A stretch of DNA of 64,000 nt, from the NCBI GenBank assembly GCA_027924585.1, contig BSBM01000877.1:7875501-7939500 (forward strand), read 5' to 3'. Shown here piece after piece: positions 1-10,965 of this stretch. The notes under the pieces were generated by a model, which saw only the letters and a program-made list of their open reading frames with translations, had not been told where the DNA came from and did not search any database. A program made the position numbers and the translations under genes. The DNA is from Larix kaempferi. Lineage: Eukaryota > Streptophyta > Pinopsida > Pinales > Pinaceae. Positions within the stretch are counted from its first letter, which is position 1, and the number at the start of each line of letters is the position of its first letter.

Positions 1-750
1 CATTTAAGACGTGTTCAACCTCATCTTGAGTCAGACAACATCGAAGAATAGAATCAATACCACAGCGGTACAGAGTATCACTGATGATCAGATAATACTT
101 CGCATGGTGGCATATTCGACAACGGTCGTCACGAGATAGTTGAGGGCTCAAGAATATACAATGTGATATCTCCATACCACGGATCAAACGTACTGATAAG
201 AAACAACGACTCATCCGAAAAAGAGTCATTGGGCTCAGATTCTACATCAGTACGGGGAAGGTCACAGATGAGCTCAACAAACACCAAAGATTTTTTAGAC
301 TTGGCTTTTTCGAAAAGAAGATCAAATTCTTGCAGTATCACAATCCAGCGAGAATACTTGCCCCCAAGCACCTGATGAGTCAGAATGTGGTACATGGGGT
401 TCGAATCGGAGATGATGGTGGTGGTGTGGAGCAAAATGTAATGTCAAAACTTCTGCACGGCAATGACTATCGCGAGAGCAAGCTTCTCAACATGTGAATA
501 GCGAGTTTCATTGTCAATAAGACCTTTACTGGCATGGTATATCACATGTTCTTGGGCGTTCTAGTCTTCCTGTACCAAAACCATGGTGAAAGTGGTGTTG
601 GAAGCAGTGAGGTATAGAATGTAATCTCGATAGTAATTCGGCAGTTGGAGCACAGGGGCATGCGTGGTGGCATGTTTCAAACTATCAAAATATTGTTGAG
701 CTTAATAATCCCAAATGAACGGATGTCTTTTTTCATCAATCTCATGTAAC
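1..750 (-). pseudogene. RNase H domain and start of integrase (decayed pol)
   Basis: The open stretch at 129-434 contains GGKYSRWIVILQEFDLLF followed by KSKKSLVFVELICDLP, the usual end of the RNase H domain in Tat-type Ty3/gypsy polyproteins. It is followed by FDPWYGDITLYI, where the spacer to integrase normally begins. Between 435 and 750 the remaining RNase H can be followed only through several stops and frame changes. The segment continues the reverse transcriptase to its right and leaves the window at base 1, where the integrase zinc-binding region would begin. No intact catalytic set is visible. It is a dead copy and no start codon is assigned. Confidence 0.75.
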
Positions 751-751
751 C

Positions 752-1903
752 CTACGTCTTTTGTGCGAAATTGCAAACAAAACGCCTTAAATAAGTCGCT
801 CTTCCTTGTAGACTCTGAAGTTCCGTAATATTGGTTGGAGGTGGGAGTGCGACAATGGCTTCCACCTTCAAGGGATCAATGTGGATCCCGTCTTTCGAGA
901 CTATAAACCCTAAGAGGCGTCCAAACTCGACACAAAAGATACACTTATGAGGATTCAGATGGATATTATACCATCTGCATCTGAGGAAAATGGTCGTCAG
1001 ATGATCTATGTGGAACCCATGCTGCTTTGAATGAGCAGGGAGGTCATCCAAGCAGGGTTCCACAAAATCCTTCACATCATGGAAGGCGTATGACATGGCC
1101 CACTGGAATGGCACCAACGTTTTTAAGACCAAATGAAAGTTTATGATACGCAAATGTTCCCCAAGGTCAAATGAATGCAATCTTGTGTTGGTCGGCGGGG
1201 CGGGGTGGATCTCAATCTGGTTGTATCCGAAAAAGCCATCCATAAATGAAAAAATGACACTTCCGGCACAATTGTCGATAATCTGGTCAATAAAGGGAGT
1301 CGGGTAGTTGTCCTTAGGACAAGCTTTGTTGAGATCCCGATAATCGACACAGACATGAATGGTACCCTGTTGTTTGGTAACCAGAACCACGTTTGAGACC
1401 TATTCTGTCAATGGGATAGGATAGATGAAGCCGACCTTCAAGAGTTTCTCTATTTCTTCCTTGATTGCCATAGTCTTCCGAGGGTGTAACGGTCGCAACT
1501 TTTGGCAGATAGGTTTGACTTCAGGATAGGTTTTAATCTCATGTGAAACAATGGTGGGGTCTATCCCAGGCATCTCCTAATAGGTCCAAGTGAATACGTC
1601 TCGGAATTGCTTGAATAAGTCCGTACAAGCAAGGACTTCTTCAGGGGAACACTTATGGCCTACTTGAATGTGTTCCACTACACCAGGAGTAACCGAAATG
1701 TCTATCGAAGTGGTGGGTTCAATGTTGGCTAAGTTTCCTTCGGAGTCCATTTGAAATGTAAGTATCGAGGACTGAGACCCAGAGTAGACATCCGGTGTAA
1801 AGATGGTGCTAATGCCATTCTCCATAGTATCCAAAAAGGGAAGGAAAGACAAACGATGGTGGAAGTCTTCCCATGGAGGATCATCTGCACTCATGATTTC
1901 CAT
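752..1903 (-). pseudogene. Ty3/gypsy reverse transcriptase (decayed)
   Basis: This is the RNA-dependent DNA polymerase part of pol. The N-terminal part (1577-1903) ends in FRDVFTWTY, followed by a stop and then by residues typical of the RT entry. The main open stretch (752-1390) carries CVDYRDLNKACPKDNYP, the SFMDGFFGYNQ motif with a catalytic aspartate, and NPHKCIFCVEFGRLLGFIVSK with GRATYLRRFV at the thumb and connection. The YxDD box has become PCLDDL. At least two stops interrupt the frame (around 1400 and 1576). Alignment by eye with the family is good over the whole length. It lies between the protease on its right and RNase H on its left, as expected. It is non-functional. Confidence 0.88.
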
Positions 1904-2323
1904 AATGGACTCGTCAGAATGAAAAGTCCGTAGCAGAGGATCGGATGATGTTTATTGTAGAGAAAAAGAGGTGGAGGCCACAGCTAAGTGGTCCTCAGGT
2001 GCTGACTAGATAGCCTCTTATACGACTTCAGCAGGTGACAGAGGCATAACGTTTCCAATCAGGTGTGTGGTGGCTTCATCAGGTACAAGCCATGAATCAG
2101 TGGAGTTAGGGATAGATGAAATCTGCGAGGAGATCATGTTCATCGTGGCAACATGATTTGGGGGATCCGAAGTAGGAAAGATGCCCATAAGGGATGAATC
2201 CTTAAGGAGGCTGACACCCATGCTCTCATACTGTTATGAATATTGACCAATTGAAGGAACGTTATCTCCCAGGTGACTAGCGGTGTCAGGTGTGTAAAAA
2301 TCTAGTTGGTCGACTGTGACAAT
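1904..2323 (-). other. Protease-RT linker of the Tat-like element
   Basis: These roughly 420 bases join the protease and reverse transcriptase parts of the same decayed polyprotein. One 67-residue open stretch (2018-2221, minus) is rich in serine, proline and methionine. It has no recognisable motif, which is normal for this poorly conserved linker. Confidence 0.5.
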
Positions 2324-2980
2324 TCAGCCTTGGTGGGGGAATTGTACTATGCGAAAGATAGACGATGCGACCGCAGTCATGGCATAAAACCAATTACAAC
2401 CAAGATGAATGTTGTAATCTAACGGGGAAGCGACCACTTCCACGTTAAGGGTTTCGGTCTTTCCCCCCAGCTCGACCGGTAAAGCTTGTAACAACCCATG
2501 AGATTGAAATCCACGCCCGTTGAAGGCTCTCAAAGTGGTAGGAGAACGATTCAACTCGGGAGAGCCAATGGCTCTCCAATAAGCGATCGACATGACTGAC
2601 GTAGAGGATCCTTCGTCCAAAACGGTACGATGGATTATCTCCCTAGCAATGTTTGTGGCAACTTGAAATGCCAATTGATGGGAGAGCCTCAGTTTGAAGT
2701 ATTCCAGCTGGAACATGATGGCATTCGATGAATCTAGGTCAACTACACCGAAGGCAGTGAGCAGATACTTACGCTGATTAGGACAGTTTTGCAAGACTTT
2801 GAGCGTCGACATAGCACAAGGAGCTTGTGCTAGGTCCTCTACAATGTTGTAGTTTTGAACAGCCCGAGCATTAGGATTGAAAACCAATTTTCTAATCGTG
2901 CTCTTGGGTTGACGCAATGTTGACTCGAAAGAGGGCTTCTCAATGGTGAGAGGAGCAGCCAGTACAGTGATGTCAGGCAT
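2324..2980 (-). pseudogene. Ty3/gypsy aspartic protease region (decayed)
   Basis: This is a 218-residue open stretch. The retropepsin core is visible as TVLDEGSSTSVMSIAYWRAI, in which the usual D-[ST]-G triad is replaced by DEGSS, a variant common in Tat-type elements. It is followed by PTTLRAFNGRG, HGLLQALPVELGGKT and DYNIHLGCNWFYAM, where the family usually has an LLGR-W motif. The wording identifies the protease of a Tat-lineage polyprotein. It lies directly between the gag zinc knuckle (right) and the RT linker (left). No native start codon is expected because the protein is made as part of a gag-pol precursor. Confidence 0.83.
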
Positions 2981-3007
2981 CGAAGTGGAATCTTTTTCAG
3001 TATTACT

Positions 3008-5915
3008 TCAAATAGGTTCTTTGGCCGGAACAGAGTCATACGAATGAGAATGGTTGTTCAAGTTGATGGTCTCATTACGCACTATGAGAACATGTGTGGT
3101 GGTGGATGCTTCTCCTTGGGAAGGAGAAGTGTGAGTGATCAAGTGCTGATTTTGAGCAGGGAAGGGATCGTTGAGAACTGCGGGTGTGGGTTTTCCCTTA
3201 AGAAACTTTTGAACTTTGTCTCTATGGGGGCACTCTTTAGAAAATTGGTCGTCACTGCACAGTAGACAAGGATATTTCAACTTCCTTTTCTGTTTGGTGT
3301 CATCAGGGGTGCTCTTTTTGTCCTACTGTGTGGAAGATTTCTTAGGTTTCCCTTTGTTCTTCTTCTTACCACCAGACTTTTAAGGTCAAGCTAATGAAAC
3401 AGAATTCACTTCTTCGGTGACAGTAGGAGTGGATGATTTGGTGGTGCCATGACCAGCCTGTGTTGGTGATGGGGAAGAACTCTAGGTGTTCGATGAACCA
3501 ACAGTTTGAGAGGAAGGCTGGGTGTGAAGGGATCCAATGATGCCATCAGCTTGGGGTCCCTTGGGTGGTTTCATGGGGTCGTAAGTGTTGTGGGCCGCAT
3601 CAAGAAGAATATCAAACAACGTGTCGGACTGAGCATAGACTAATTCTAGTAAGTGGGCACAGACAATGGCTTGTTCTTTAGTGACAGTGCCTCCCATGGA
3701 AAAATCTCGTGCTATGGTAGGGGTGAGAGACTTTGTAAACCAGTCCGCTAGGAGTTGGTCTAGAATAGGAGCCTTAATGAGACGTCATCTCCTCCACTAC
3801 TCATTTATATGGTCTGAGATGTGAGTAGCAGTATTTTGATGGAGCAAGGTTAAAAGCTATGCACCAGTTTCATACCGTATAGGCAGCTCGAAATGAGTCA
3901 AAAAGTTCATAGTAAGAGAACCGAAATCAACAAAAGAGTGGGGTGCTATTTCAATATACCACTTGGCAGCCAAACCAGTGAGAGTCCATTAAAATAACCT
4001 GAGACGGATCGAGTCGTCCATCAAGGAGTTGGATGAACACCACAAGTGGTATGTCATTACGTGGTTTTTAGGGTCCTCACCCAACTTTCCATCAAATTTT
4101 GGGATATCTGATAGAAGTTTCACCGAAATGGGTGGCCAATTAGTTCCGTGGTAGATAGGGTCGTTGGTGAGGCGAGACAGATCAGGTAGGTCCAAAGTAG
4201 CCAAAAAGGGCAATTGGGGATTAGGTTGTGGGTACTGATAGTACTGATAAAGTGTGTAAGGACCTATGGGACCTTGTATCGACCGACCATAGGGTGTTCC
4301 AAGAGGAAACTGGCCATAGGGGTACAGGTCGCTCAAACCAAATGTAGGTCCGTCGTCATAGTAAGGTGGTCCATTACCATAATAAGGTGGCCCATTACCA
4401 TAAGGTGGGGCCCCGCCTCCACCGCCGAGAGGGGGTGGGCCGCTCCCAAATGGTCGGGGTCTGCCACCGCCGCCAGGGTAGGATGGGCCGCCACCGCCTC
4501 TGCTGGGGGGAGGTGGTGGTCCGATACCACCACCGGAATAGGACGGGCCTCCACCACCTTCACCGAGAGGGGGTGGTTGGCCATCGCCACCGCTGGAAGG
4601 GTAAGAGCCTCCTTCGCCACTTCCACCATAGTAGGGTGGTGGTCCACCACCACTGCCACCAGGATGAGAGGGCCCTCCACCACCACCATCGGGATGGGAT
4701 GGTCCTCCACCACCACCACCACCAGGATGGGGTGGTCCTCCACTACCACGGGTGGACCATGATGACCGAAATGAGGTGGTCCTCTGCCATAAGGTAGAGG
4801 TACGCCTCCTATAGAGTTATGTGGGGGCCCGCCGCCTCCAATGGGAGGTGGGGTGGACGAAACGGGGGTGGAGGGACTTGAGGGACTGTGAGTGGGGGTC
4901 CATGTTGTAAAACATTTTGTTGTCCCCATAGAGTGTAAGAGTTTTCGGGGTAGGGTACCTCGTAGAGTATATTTTCGGGATTAAGTTGACCCGGCACAGG
5001 GTTGAGATGACTTGGATACGCTTGACTCGATGGAGATTGAATTACAATGGACGGTCCCCGAACATGGGAAAGTCCCGTAGTGGAAGGTCCAGAAGGTAAG
5101 GAATTTCCAACGGAAGGGCCGATGGGAACTCCTGCTGCAGTATTATGGTTAAGAGACGAAGGTTGCTCCCCAGCAACAACTTGTTGACCACTAAGTAAAC
5201 GTTGACCCAACATTGGTTGTTCATCATTCACCATAGGATTACTATTACCTGTAAAGAAGGTAGGGGGTAAAGAGTATCCTCCCCTCGAATTTTGGGGTTG
5301 GGGAGAAGCAGGTGAGGTAACCGTGGTGGTCACAGGTGTGTTGGATTGTTGTGCTTCAAGCGGTTGGGCAGTAGGGCTGGGCTCCTGTGAGGGTTGCTTA
5401 GTCTCACTAATGGTCAAGTTGTCGATGGATGCTTCTGGTGAATCAAAAGATACCGTGTGAATCAGGATTTCTCTAAACCGGGCCCTATATGCTAGATGTT
5501 TTTGTCGAGCTTCATCGCCCAAGGAATGTAAATGATCTAAGCGCTCACAAAGAGGTGTGAGAATTTCGGCAAAACTGGGCCAGTTAGTTGGTGGAGTGCC
5601 TTCTGGAGTGGTCCAGTTAGGCAGGGATGCAATGGCAAAATGGGCCACTGGGTGGCCTAGAGAAGATGTCCAATTAGCCGTTGAAGGACCAACAACTACT
5701 AAAGGGCCGTCCTAGGGTGAATTTATCCATTCCAATGATCCAGGATCTCCCAGGAAAATGGGAGGTAGGTCTTGTGAAGTAGAATTTTGTGCTTCTTCAC
5801 CCTGCGGAGGATGAGAGGCAGGTGAATCTGGAGGAGTGTGAGGGAACAAAATTCATCCGTCATTCAAAGTGGGGTTTTCCACTTCATCTAACCCGACCCT
5901 GGCTTGTGAGTCCAT
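3008..5915 (-). pseudogene. Tat-like gag polyprotein (decayed)
   Basis: A plausible start is the ATG at 5913-5915, giving MDSQARVGLDEVEN. An early stop follows after about 20 codons and another near 5717, after which the frame is open from 5648 to 4809 (proline, serine and glutamine rich). A glycine/proline tract follows (4340-4930), then the capsid-like core: KFDGKLGEDPKNHVMTYHLW and SNSLMDDSIRLRLF around 4000-4130, and MGGTVTKEQAI at about 3690. A zinc-knuckle-like CLLCSDDQFSKECPH lies near 3250. Stops at about 3988, 3850, 3780 and 3481 and at least two frameshifts in the glycine tract kill it. Gag packages the element's RNA. A length near 900 codons is normal for Tat-type gag. Confidence 0.82.
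4340..4860 (-). repeat. Low-complexity Gly/Pro-coding tract in gag
   Basis: About 500 bases are built from imperfect GGTGGTCC and CCACCACC units. In the gag frame on the minus strand they encode stretches of glycine with PSYP, PSHP and PPPY spacers. Read in other frames, both strands give spurious long open frames of His/Trp/Val or Thr/Trp. The tract joins the N-terminal gag half to the capsid-like core and is where the gag frame slips. Confidence 0.8.
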
Positions 5916-8128
5916 TCTTACCCTCAAAATTACCTCCTGGTTAAGGGGATATTCGGGTGGCAAGTTCTGAATCCTGCGAGACCTTCACCAAGGAAAGTCA
6001 GCCAGAGTGACTGAAACAAAAATTTTCTCCTAAGGAAGGCTAAACAAAAGAAAACAAGGCCAGAAAAACCCTACACAAACTAAGGCCACAAGCAAACTTA
6101 TGTTATAAGAGTGGATTCAAAGGTCTGGAACCTCACAGGATTCTCAAGGCTTCACAAATCGCTATACACCACAGGGTCCAACAGTAAAACGCAACAAGGA
6201 GGATTGGGACCATACCCTTGCCTAAATACCCGATTACCTAAATGGTACATGCATAGTAATCTCCTCAAGTGTTGTTCTCGGTGTATTGCTCCGCTAAGAC
6301 AGCCAAAATGTTAACTCAGTTGGTTTCAGGAATCTTAGTGATGTCTCCCGATATACACAAGGTACGTGGGAGCTCAAATCCATAGTGGTGCTGTCTAATG
6401 CACAACCATACGGCACGAGACCTTCCTATATACTACCGAGTACGTGAAACACCTTTCGATATACTCCAAGTACGTGTGGTACTTGGTGGGTACGTGAAAG
6501 AGTTTGATATACCGATAAGTACGTGGAAGACTACAATACCCCTGGAATACAGTGCTGGAAAATAACGACAACTGCCACGCTTAACGACGCCAGAACACGT
6601 CTCTAACTTACACACAAGTTACTAAAATTTTTACCCTAGCTCTACCATTAATTTTATCCGGACAGTTAGGTCAATGCATGAGGTGAGTACATAATCGTAA
6701 ACATAATGCAAGCCCTAACTACATGCAAAAAATACACTTTTCTTTTGATTAACTCTATGTATGGGAGGGAGAAACTTCTTTCCAATTTTACCAAAGCAAC
6801 ACAATGCAATGCAATTCCAAATCTACCAAAAAATGACTATGACGTATTCTTTTTCCTTTTCAAACGAAACATAAAAATAACACAACACTATTAAGCCACA
6901 TCAAAGCATGTTTTTCTTTTTCTTTTATCTTTTCAAAACAAAAATGACGCTAAGAGATGAAAAGACAGAGTTTCTAAGTAGAGTATGCAAGCTTTTCACT
7001 TTCACTATAATGGCCTAAAAGCATAAAAAACCAAAAGATGCATTTAACTTTCCAACCATGGAACTAATTTTGCAAAAATTGATGCCTATTCGAATTTTTC
7101 AAGAAAAGGAGCAACTCATAATTCGTGAAAAACACAAATAATTCAATTTTCTTTCAACTTTTCCAAAAGATCTACAAATAAGACATTCCAATGCATATAC
7201 AATTCTTCAAATGAGCTTGAAAAATGATGGAAATAAAGTACTTTTATTTTTCAATGGATGTATCAAAATAGCAATTTGATAACAGCAATGCATTTAAACA
7301 TAAATACTGAAGCGAAAATATTACTTCCAGCACTTCAATAACTCGGAAAATCTCAAGAAAAGACAAGCACTCAAAGGACTAATAATACATGCAAACACTC
7401 AAAATCAATCAGTAACAAGCAGCACTAAAGCAAGCAAGGCTAAAAAATGAATGCAAATGAGGTCTGGAAACTGATCCAATACAATGACCAGATTTGGCAA
7501 GGAGAGGAGGGAATGCAAGGGTGAGTGGATGTAGGTGGAGGAGACAAGAGTGTCCACCACTACCAAATCTCAGACTTGTCCAAGATGGAAACCAAAACAA
7601 CGCCAAATAAAAACAAACAACTCAACACACATAACAGAATGGGGTCTCTAACTGGATCTTACAGTACAGAAGGATTTTGCACACAAACCAAAACTCAAAT
7701 CAGAAATGGAGAAGGGGTTCCTATATGGAAAAAATGGCAGATCGGTGCACTCTGTGCTTGTACATAGTGCGACGTCGCAGTTAACCAATGCGGGAAGTGA
7801 GATGGTGTAGCAAAAGACCAATGAAAGGGTTGCAATGATAGGCCCACAGACAAAGAACAGAGATAAAAAATGACACAGTGTCGCTCTGAGTCAACTGACT
7901 AGGTACGATAGACGAGATCTAAGTTCAAAAATGAACCAATTCTCCAAACAATGAGCACTAAAAAGGTTTGAAAATGAGAAGTACAGACTCAAAGGAATCT
8001 AATCAAACTCTTCAAAGTGAAGATCTGATGGTGAAACCAGTTTAAGAGGCAAATGGAAAATAATATGGCTTGTAACAAGAAATCAACTGAAAATGAAATT
8101 CAAATTGACAACTACAAAACAATGTTCA
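5916..8128 (-). other. Untranslated leader of the Tat-like element
   Basis: This is 2.2 kb between the primer binding site and the gag start. No coding signal is credible; the short open frames have no recognisable motif and sit in AT-rich sequence. A cluster of five related motifs of the form ATATAC-spacer-GTACGTG lies at 6350-6529. Long leaders are known in Tat/Ogre-type elements. Confidence 0.6.
6350..6529. repeat. Dispersed GATATAC...GTACGTG motif cluster
   Basis: Related short motifs occur at 6350-6370, 6427-6450, 6458-6479 and 6506-6529: a GATATAC-like core, a 4-7 base spacer and GTACGTG. A half copy (GGTACGTGAAAG) lies at 6488-6500. They sit in the retroelement leader. The spacing is irregular, so this is not a classical tandem repeat. 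Confidence 0.55.
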
Positions 8129-8146
8129 TCCCCAGTATGGTCGCCA
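8129..8146 (-). promoter_or_regulatory. Primer binding site of the Tat-like element
   Basis: The minus strand reads TGGCGACCATACTGGGGA, 4 bases inside the inferred LTR end. The pattern TGGCGAC...CTGGGGA is the form seen in Ogre/Tat elements primed by a tRNA-Arg-type end, with a tRNA-Asp-like pattern as an alternative. The match to a specific tRNA was judged by eye only. Confidence 0.72.
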
Positions 8147-8150
8147 GATT

Positions 8151-8882
8151 TGTTTGACGGACAATCCACTTGAGCGGACGCAAGTCGGATCTCCTTAGCT
8201 CAATGTGAGTCTGGAACAAATAGAACAGACTATAAACCACTTTCCTAGATCTAGTTAAGGATCAAATTATTAGATGCCTTACCTTAATTTTGTAGTCATT
8301 TTCCTGGATGTTGTTCCACGCCTCACGATCATCAGATCTAAGCTGCAAGACCTACCAAGATACACAAAACAAGACAAAGAAGTAAAAGCATCTAAACGAT
8401 AAAAGATCTAAGTAAACAGTTAAGCAGGTAAACTACACAATATCATCAACACAACAATATTGGTGGAAAGCGTTTATATTACTGTAAAAAGTAGGGAAAG
8501 TACATAGAAGAGAAGACTACAACCAAAGCTTAATGAAGTAACCCTTCTCCATCCAAGCCAATGCCATATCCTCCCAAGGAAGTGTGAGTCTCTCAATGGA
8601 TGAGTAGAGATCTCTCCAAGATGATTTCACCAGCATGTAGACACTATAGACTTCCTCCCCTTGGAATGGGAGTGAGCTTCATTTATATAGGACTAATTGG
8701 ATAGGGTATGGATAGGATAAGTTGAGATATGGTAGGAGAGAGATAGGGGATCCTTGCAAGAGTTTAGGAACCGAGTGCCAGCTCTCCCAAAAGGTCAGGG
8801 ATAAGGATCCATGTCAGCTAGCTTCGAGAATGGGCTCGAAGGAGCTATTTTTGTCTATTAATTGACATTGTCGCACCCTACA
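8151..8882 (-). repeat. 5' LTR of the Tat-like element
   Basis: The left end on the plus strand is TGTTTGACGG next to the primer site, so the LTR ends in CA on the minus strand. The right end is taken at 8882, where the minus strand begins TGTAGGGTGCGACA; an alternative start at 8900 gives TGTCACAACTTGC. The length is then 732 or 750 bp. A TATA-like sequence lies inside. The partner LTR is outside the window, so neither the ends nor the target duplication can be checked. Confidence 0.68.
8682..8689 (-). promoter_or_regulatory. TATA box in the LTR
   Basis: The minus strand reads TATATAAA about 195 bases after the inferred LTR start. That position suits an LTR promoter driving transcription leftwards into the element. 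Confidence 0.5.
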
Positions 8883-9017
8883 AGAGAGCAAGTTGTGACA
8901 TCGTAGGTTGCATGAGTGCAGCCTGCGATGAACTCTCAAAACCTAGTGTAAATGGGTTATATCTCTTCCAGGCCAATAACTTAGTCAATGAAACTTTAGG
9001 GATGTATACATTGAATC

Positions 9018-9640
9018 TCATGATGGTAAGATTTTAGGTTTAACAAGAAGCATGGAGTTCATAGAAGACATAGCCCTGTTGAATAGATTGCAACCAATTT
9101 GGAACAAGCATAGAAATAGATGAAAGAGAAACTGAGTCATCAAATGTACGAGAAAGAGCATCCACCACCAGATTTTCCTTACCCTTCTTGTAAGTGATCT
9201 CATAGGCATAACCCATGAATTTTCTAACCCATTTCAGGTATGTTGGGGAGGAGACTCATTGTTCCAGAAAAAATTTTCAGACTCTTGTGATCAGTCTTGA
9301 TACATAAATAATTCCCTAATAGGTATGGCTTCCACTTTTGTACTACATGAAAAATAGCCATCATTTCCTTCTCGGATGTAGAGGTGGCTAAATTCTTATC
9401 GGAAAGGTCTCTTGAAGGCGACAATCCCACTGGTTCAACAAAGACACCTACATATATATCCAAGGGAGTAGTGTAGATTGTTGATGGGTGCATTTGAATG
9501 GAATGGAGTTGAGCGATGACACCATGCCAATTCTTCTTAAGGATCTTTTCCATGCGATGTGAATATATGATGCAGAGAGACCTTCTTTGCAAGCCCGTAA
9601 ATGTGTGCTTTTTCCCATTAACTGAAAACTGCATCCAAAG
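9018..9640 (-). pseudogene. RNase H fragment fused to protease end; RT missing
   Basis: The open frame at 9224-9700 begins with the protease end (VLGTQWLRTLGPILWD), passes through about 60 residues of the protease-RT spacer and then jumps to STSEKEMMAIFHVVQKW, KPYLLGNYLCIKTDHKSLK, the RNase H domain. The reverse transcriptase palm and fingers that should lie between, roughly 200-250 residues, are absent. The RNase H end continues in another frame at 9018-9209, where a VVDALSR-like tail can be followed. The junction lies near 9420-9480. The product would lack polymerase activity, so this is an internal deletion derivative. Confidence 0.78.
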
Positions 9641-10203
9641 TTCAGCACAATCCCATAAGATGGGGCCAAGTGTGCGTAACCATTGAGTGCCTAAAACCAC
9701 ATCACACCCGCCTAGGACAAGGCAAACATGTCAGAGCGCAGGTTATAATATTCCATAGAGATACACACATTGCGACACTTCCCCTTGCAAGGTAAGGTTC
9801 CCCCATTGACAATCATGACTTCAAATTTGGAGCAAGGACGGACAAAACAATCATCCTATTTGGCGATCTGAGTTTCAATGAAGTTATGAGTGCTACTAGA
9901 ATCAATGAGTATTGTAAGAGGGACCTTCTTGAAGTAACCCCTAACCCGCATTGTTTGTGAGGTGGTGACTCTGGCTAAAGCATGGAGAGATATCTCTGGG
10001 TGGTCATTCAGAGACGGAGGGTCAACAAGAGGTTGCTGAATGTCGAACTCATCATCTAATGTATCTGGAGATTCTTCACCAAGTTCAGAGGTAGGCGGAG
10101 AATCCACATCCAAGAGATAGATTTGTTGCTCAACACATCTATGTCTCCGAGTGAATTTCTCATCACAATTATAACAAAACCCTTTTTCTCTACATGCCCG
10201 CAT
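9641..10203 (-). pseudogene. Gag zinc knuckle and aspartic protease (chromovirus)
   Basis: The right part (9856-10203) starts in gag with CYNCDEKFTRRHRC, a zinc-knuckle variant frequent in this lineage, followed by an acidic linker and then the retropepsin active-site region LTILIDSSSTHNFIETQIAK. The canonical triad D-S-G reads D-S-S here, so the catalytic glycine is lost. A stop follows at about 9853. The rest of the protease (KGKCRNV, then VLGTQWL) can be followed through one more stop at about 9713 to the fused RNase H frame. It is a dead enzyme domain. Confidence 0.8.
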
Positions 10204-10311
10204 CTATGCTTTAGACAAATGCTTGATAGGAGTTGTGCGAGGAGCTAGCGTGATGGGAGGTCATTTGGAAACCATATGTCTGAATGGAACAAAAGTGGAT
10301 TTGGAACGTTA

Positions 10312-10965
10312 TTAGGATGCGATTTTGTCCTCCACCAACTTAGCCAACCCTGGGACTTCCATCATTGTGTTGGGACAGAACATTTTAACCTCTGAGTGGA
10401 TTTCATCCTTAAGACCATCGATAAAACAACTCCTGTAGAATTCATTAGACAATCCTTCTGTGTGATTGGTTAGTTTCTCAAATTCTGTCTGATACTCTTT
10501 CACAGTGCCAATTTGGCGAAGTTTAGTGAGTGCTCCTGTGAAGTCATCAAAAGCACTAGGACCAAATTGTTGCAAAAGGAATTGGAAAAAATATGTCCAT
10601 TTTGGCTCATCATGTGCCTTGATGTACCAATGGTACCATTGAAGGGCTTCATGTTCCAAATGAAAGGATGCAAGTGGAATTTTGTGGACATCAAAAGTAT
10701 TATGCATATGGAAATATTGTTCTACCCGGTATATCCATCTAGTCATATCATTACCATTGAAGCGAGGAAAATCAAGCTTCGGCCCACGAAAATTGATGGA
10801 AGAAGAGAACCCAATGTTTGCAGAAGATTCTGGCTGTCGTTTATTGTTCATGGCTGAATTCTTAAGATGAAGGCTGAGAAATGTTTCATCCAAATCTTGG
10901 AGTTTGGTTTTGAAGGCTGCAAGTTCTTCATCCATAATTTGTGCTCATGTGCGACTGGAAACCAT
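10312..10965 (-). pseudogene. Chromovirus gag (capsid-like domain)
   Basis: The open frame at 10312-10935 encodes 207 residues with PKLDFPRFNGNDMTRWIYRV, FHLEHEALQWYHWY, FGPSAFDDFTGALTKLRQIG and VKEYQTEFEKLTNHTEGLS, the Retrotrans_gag domain. The likely original start is the ATG at 10963-10965 (MVSSRT). A TGA follows six codons later, and the next ATG, at 10935, reopens the frame. The frame stops at 10312, and the zinc knuckle follows after about 110 bases in a shifted or interrupted frame. Gag forms the particle that carries the element RNA. Confidence 0.85.

Larger units (their letters stand above)
1..8882 (-). mobile_element. Ty3/gypsy retrotransposon, Tat-like lineage, 5' part
   Basis: On the minus strand, reading right to left, the order is LTR, primer binding site, long leader, gag, zinc knuckle, protease, reverse transcriptase, RNase H and the first traces of integrase. 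The element runs off the left edge, so its 3' LTR is not in view. The order PR-RT-RH and the RT wording (CVDYRDLNKACPKDNYP and SFMDGFFGYNQ) are those of Ty3/gypsy. The long leader, the large proline-rich gag and the primer-site sequence suggest the Tat/Ogre-like branch; that lineage call is inference from family style. Every domain carries stops or frameshifts, so the copy cannot be autonomous. Its right end abuts a second retroelement in the same orientation, which it appears to have entered. The right boundary could be 8882 or 8900. Confidence 0.88.

Noticed and set aside
4214-4929. Long open frames on both strands over the glycine tract (Thr/Trp-rich, His-rich and Val-rich).
   Set aside because: They are shadows of a GGT/CCA low-complexity stretch. 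Only the glycine/proline frame joins the gag core.
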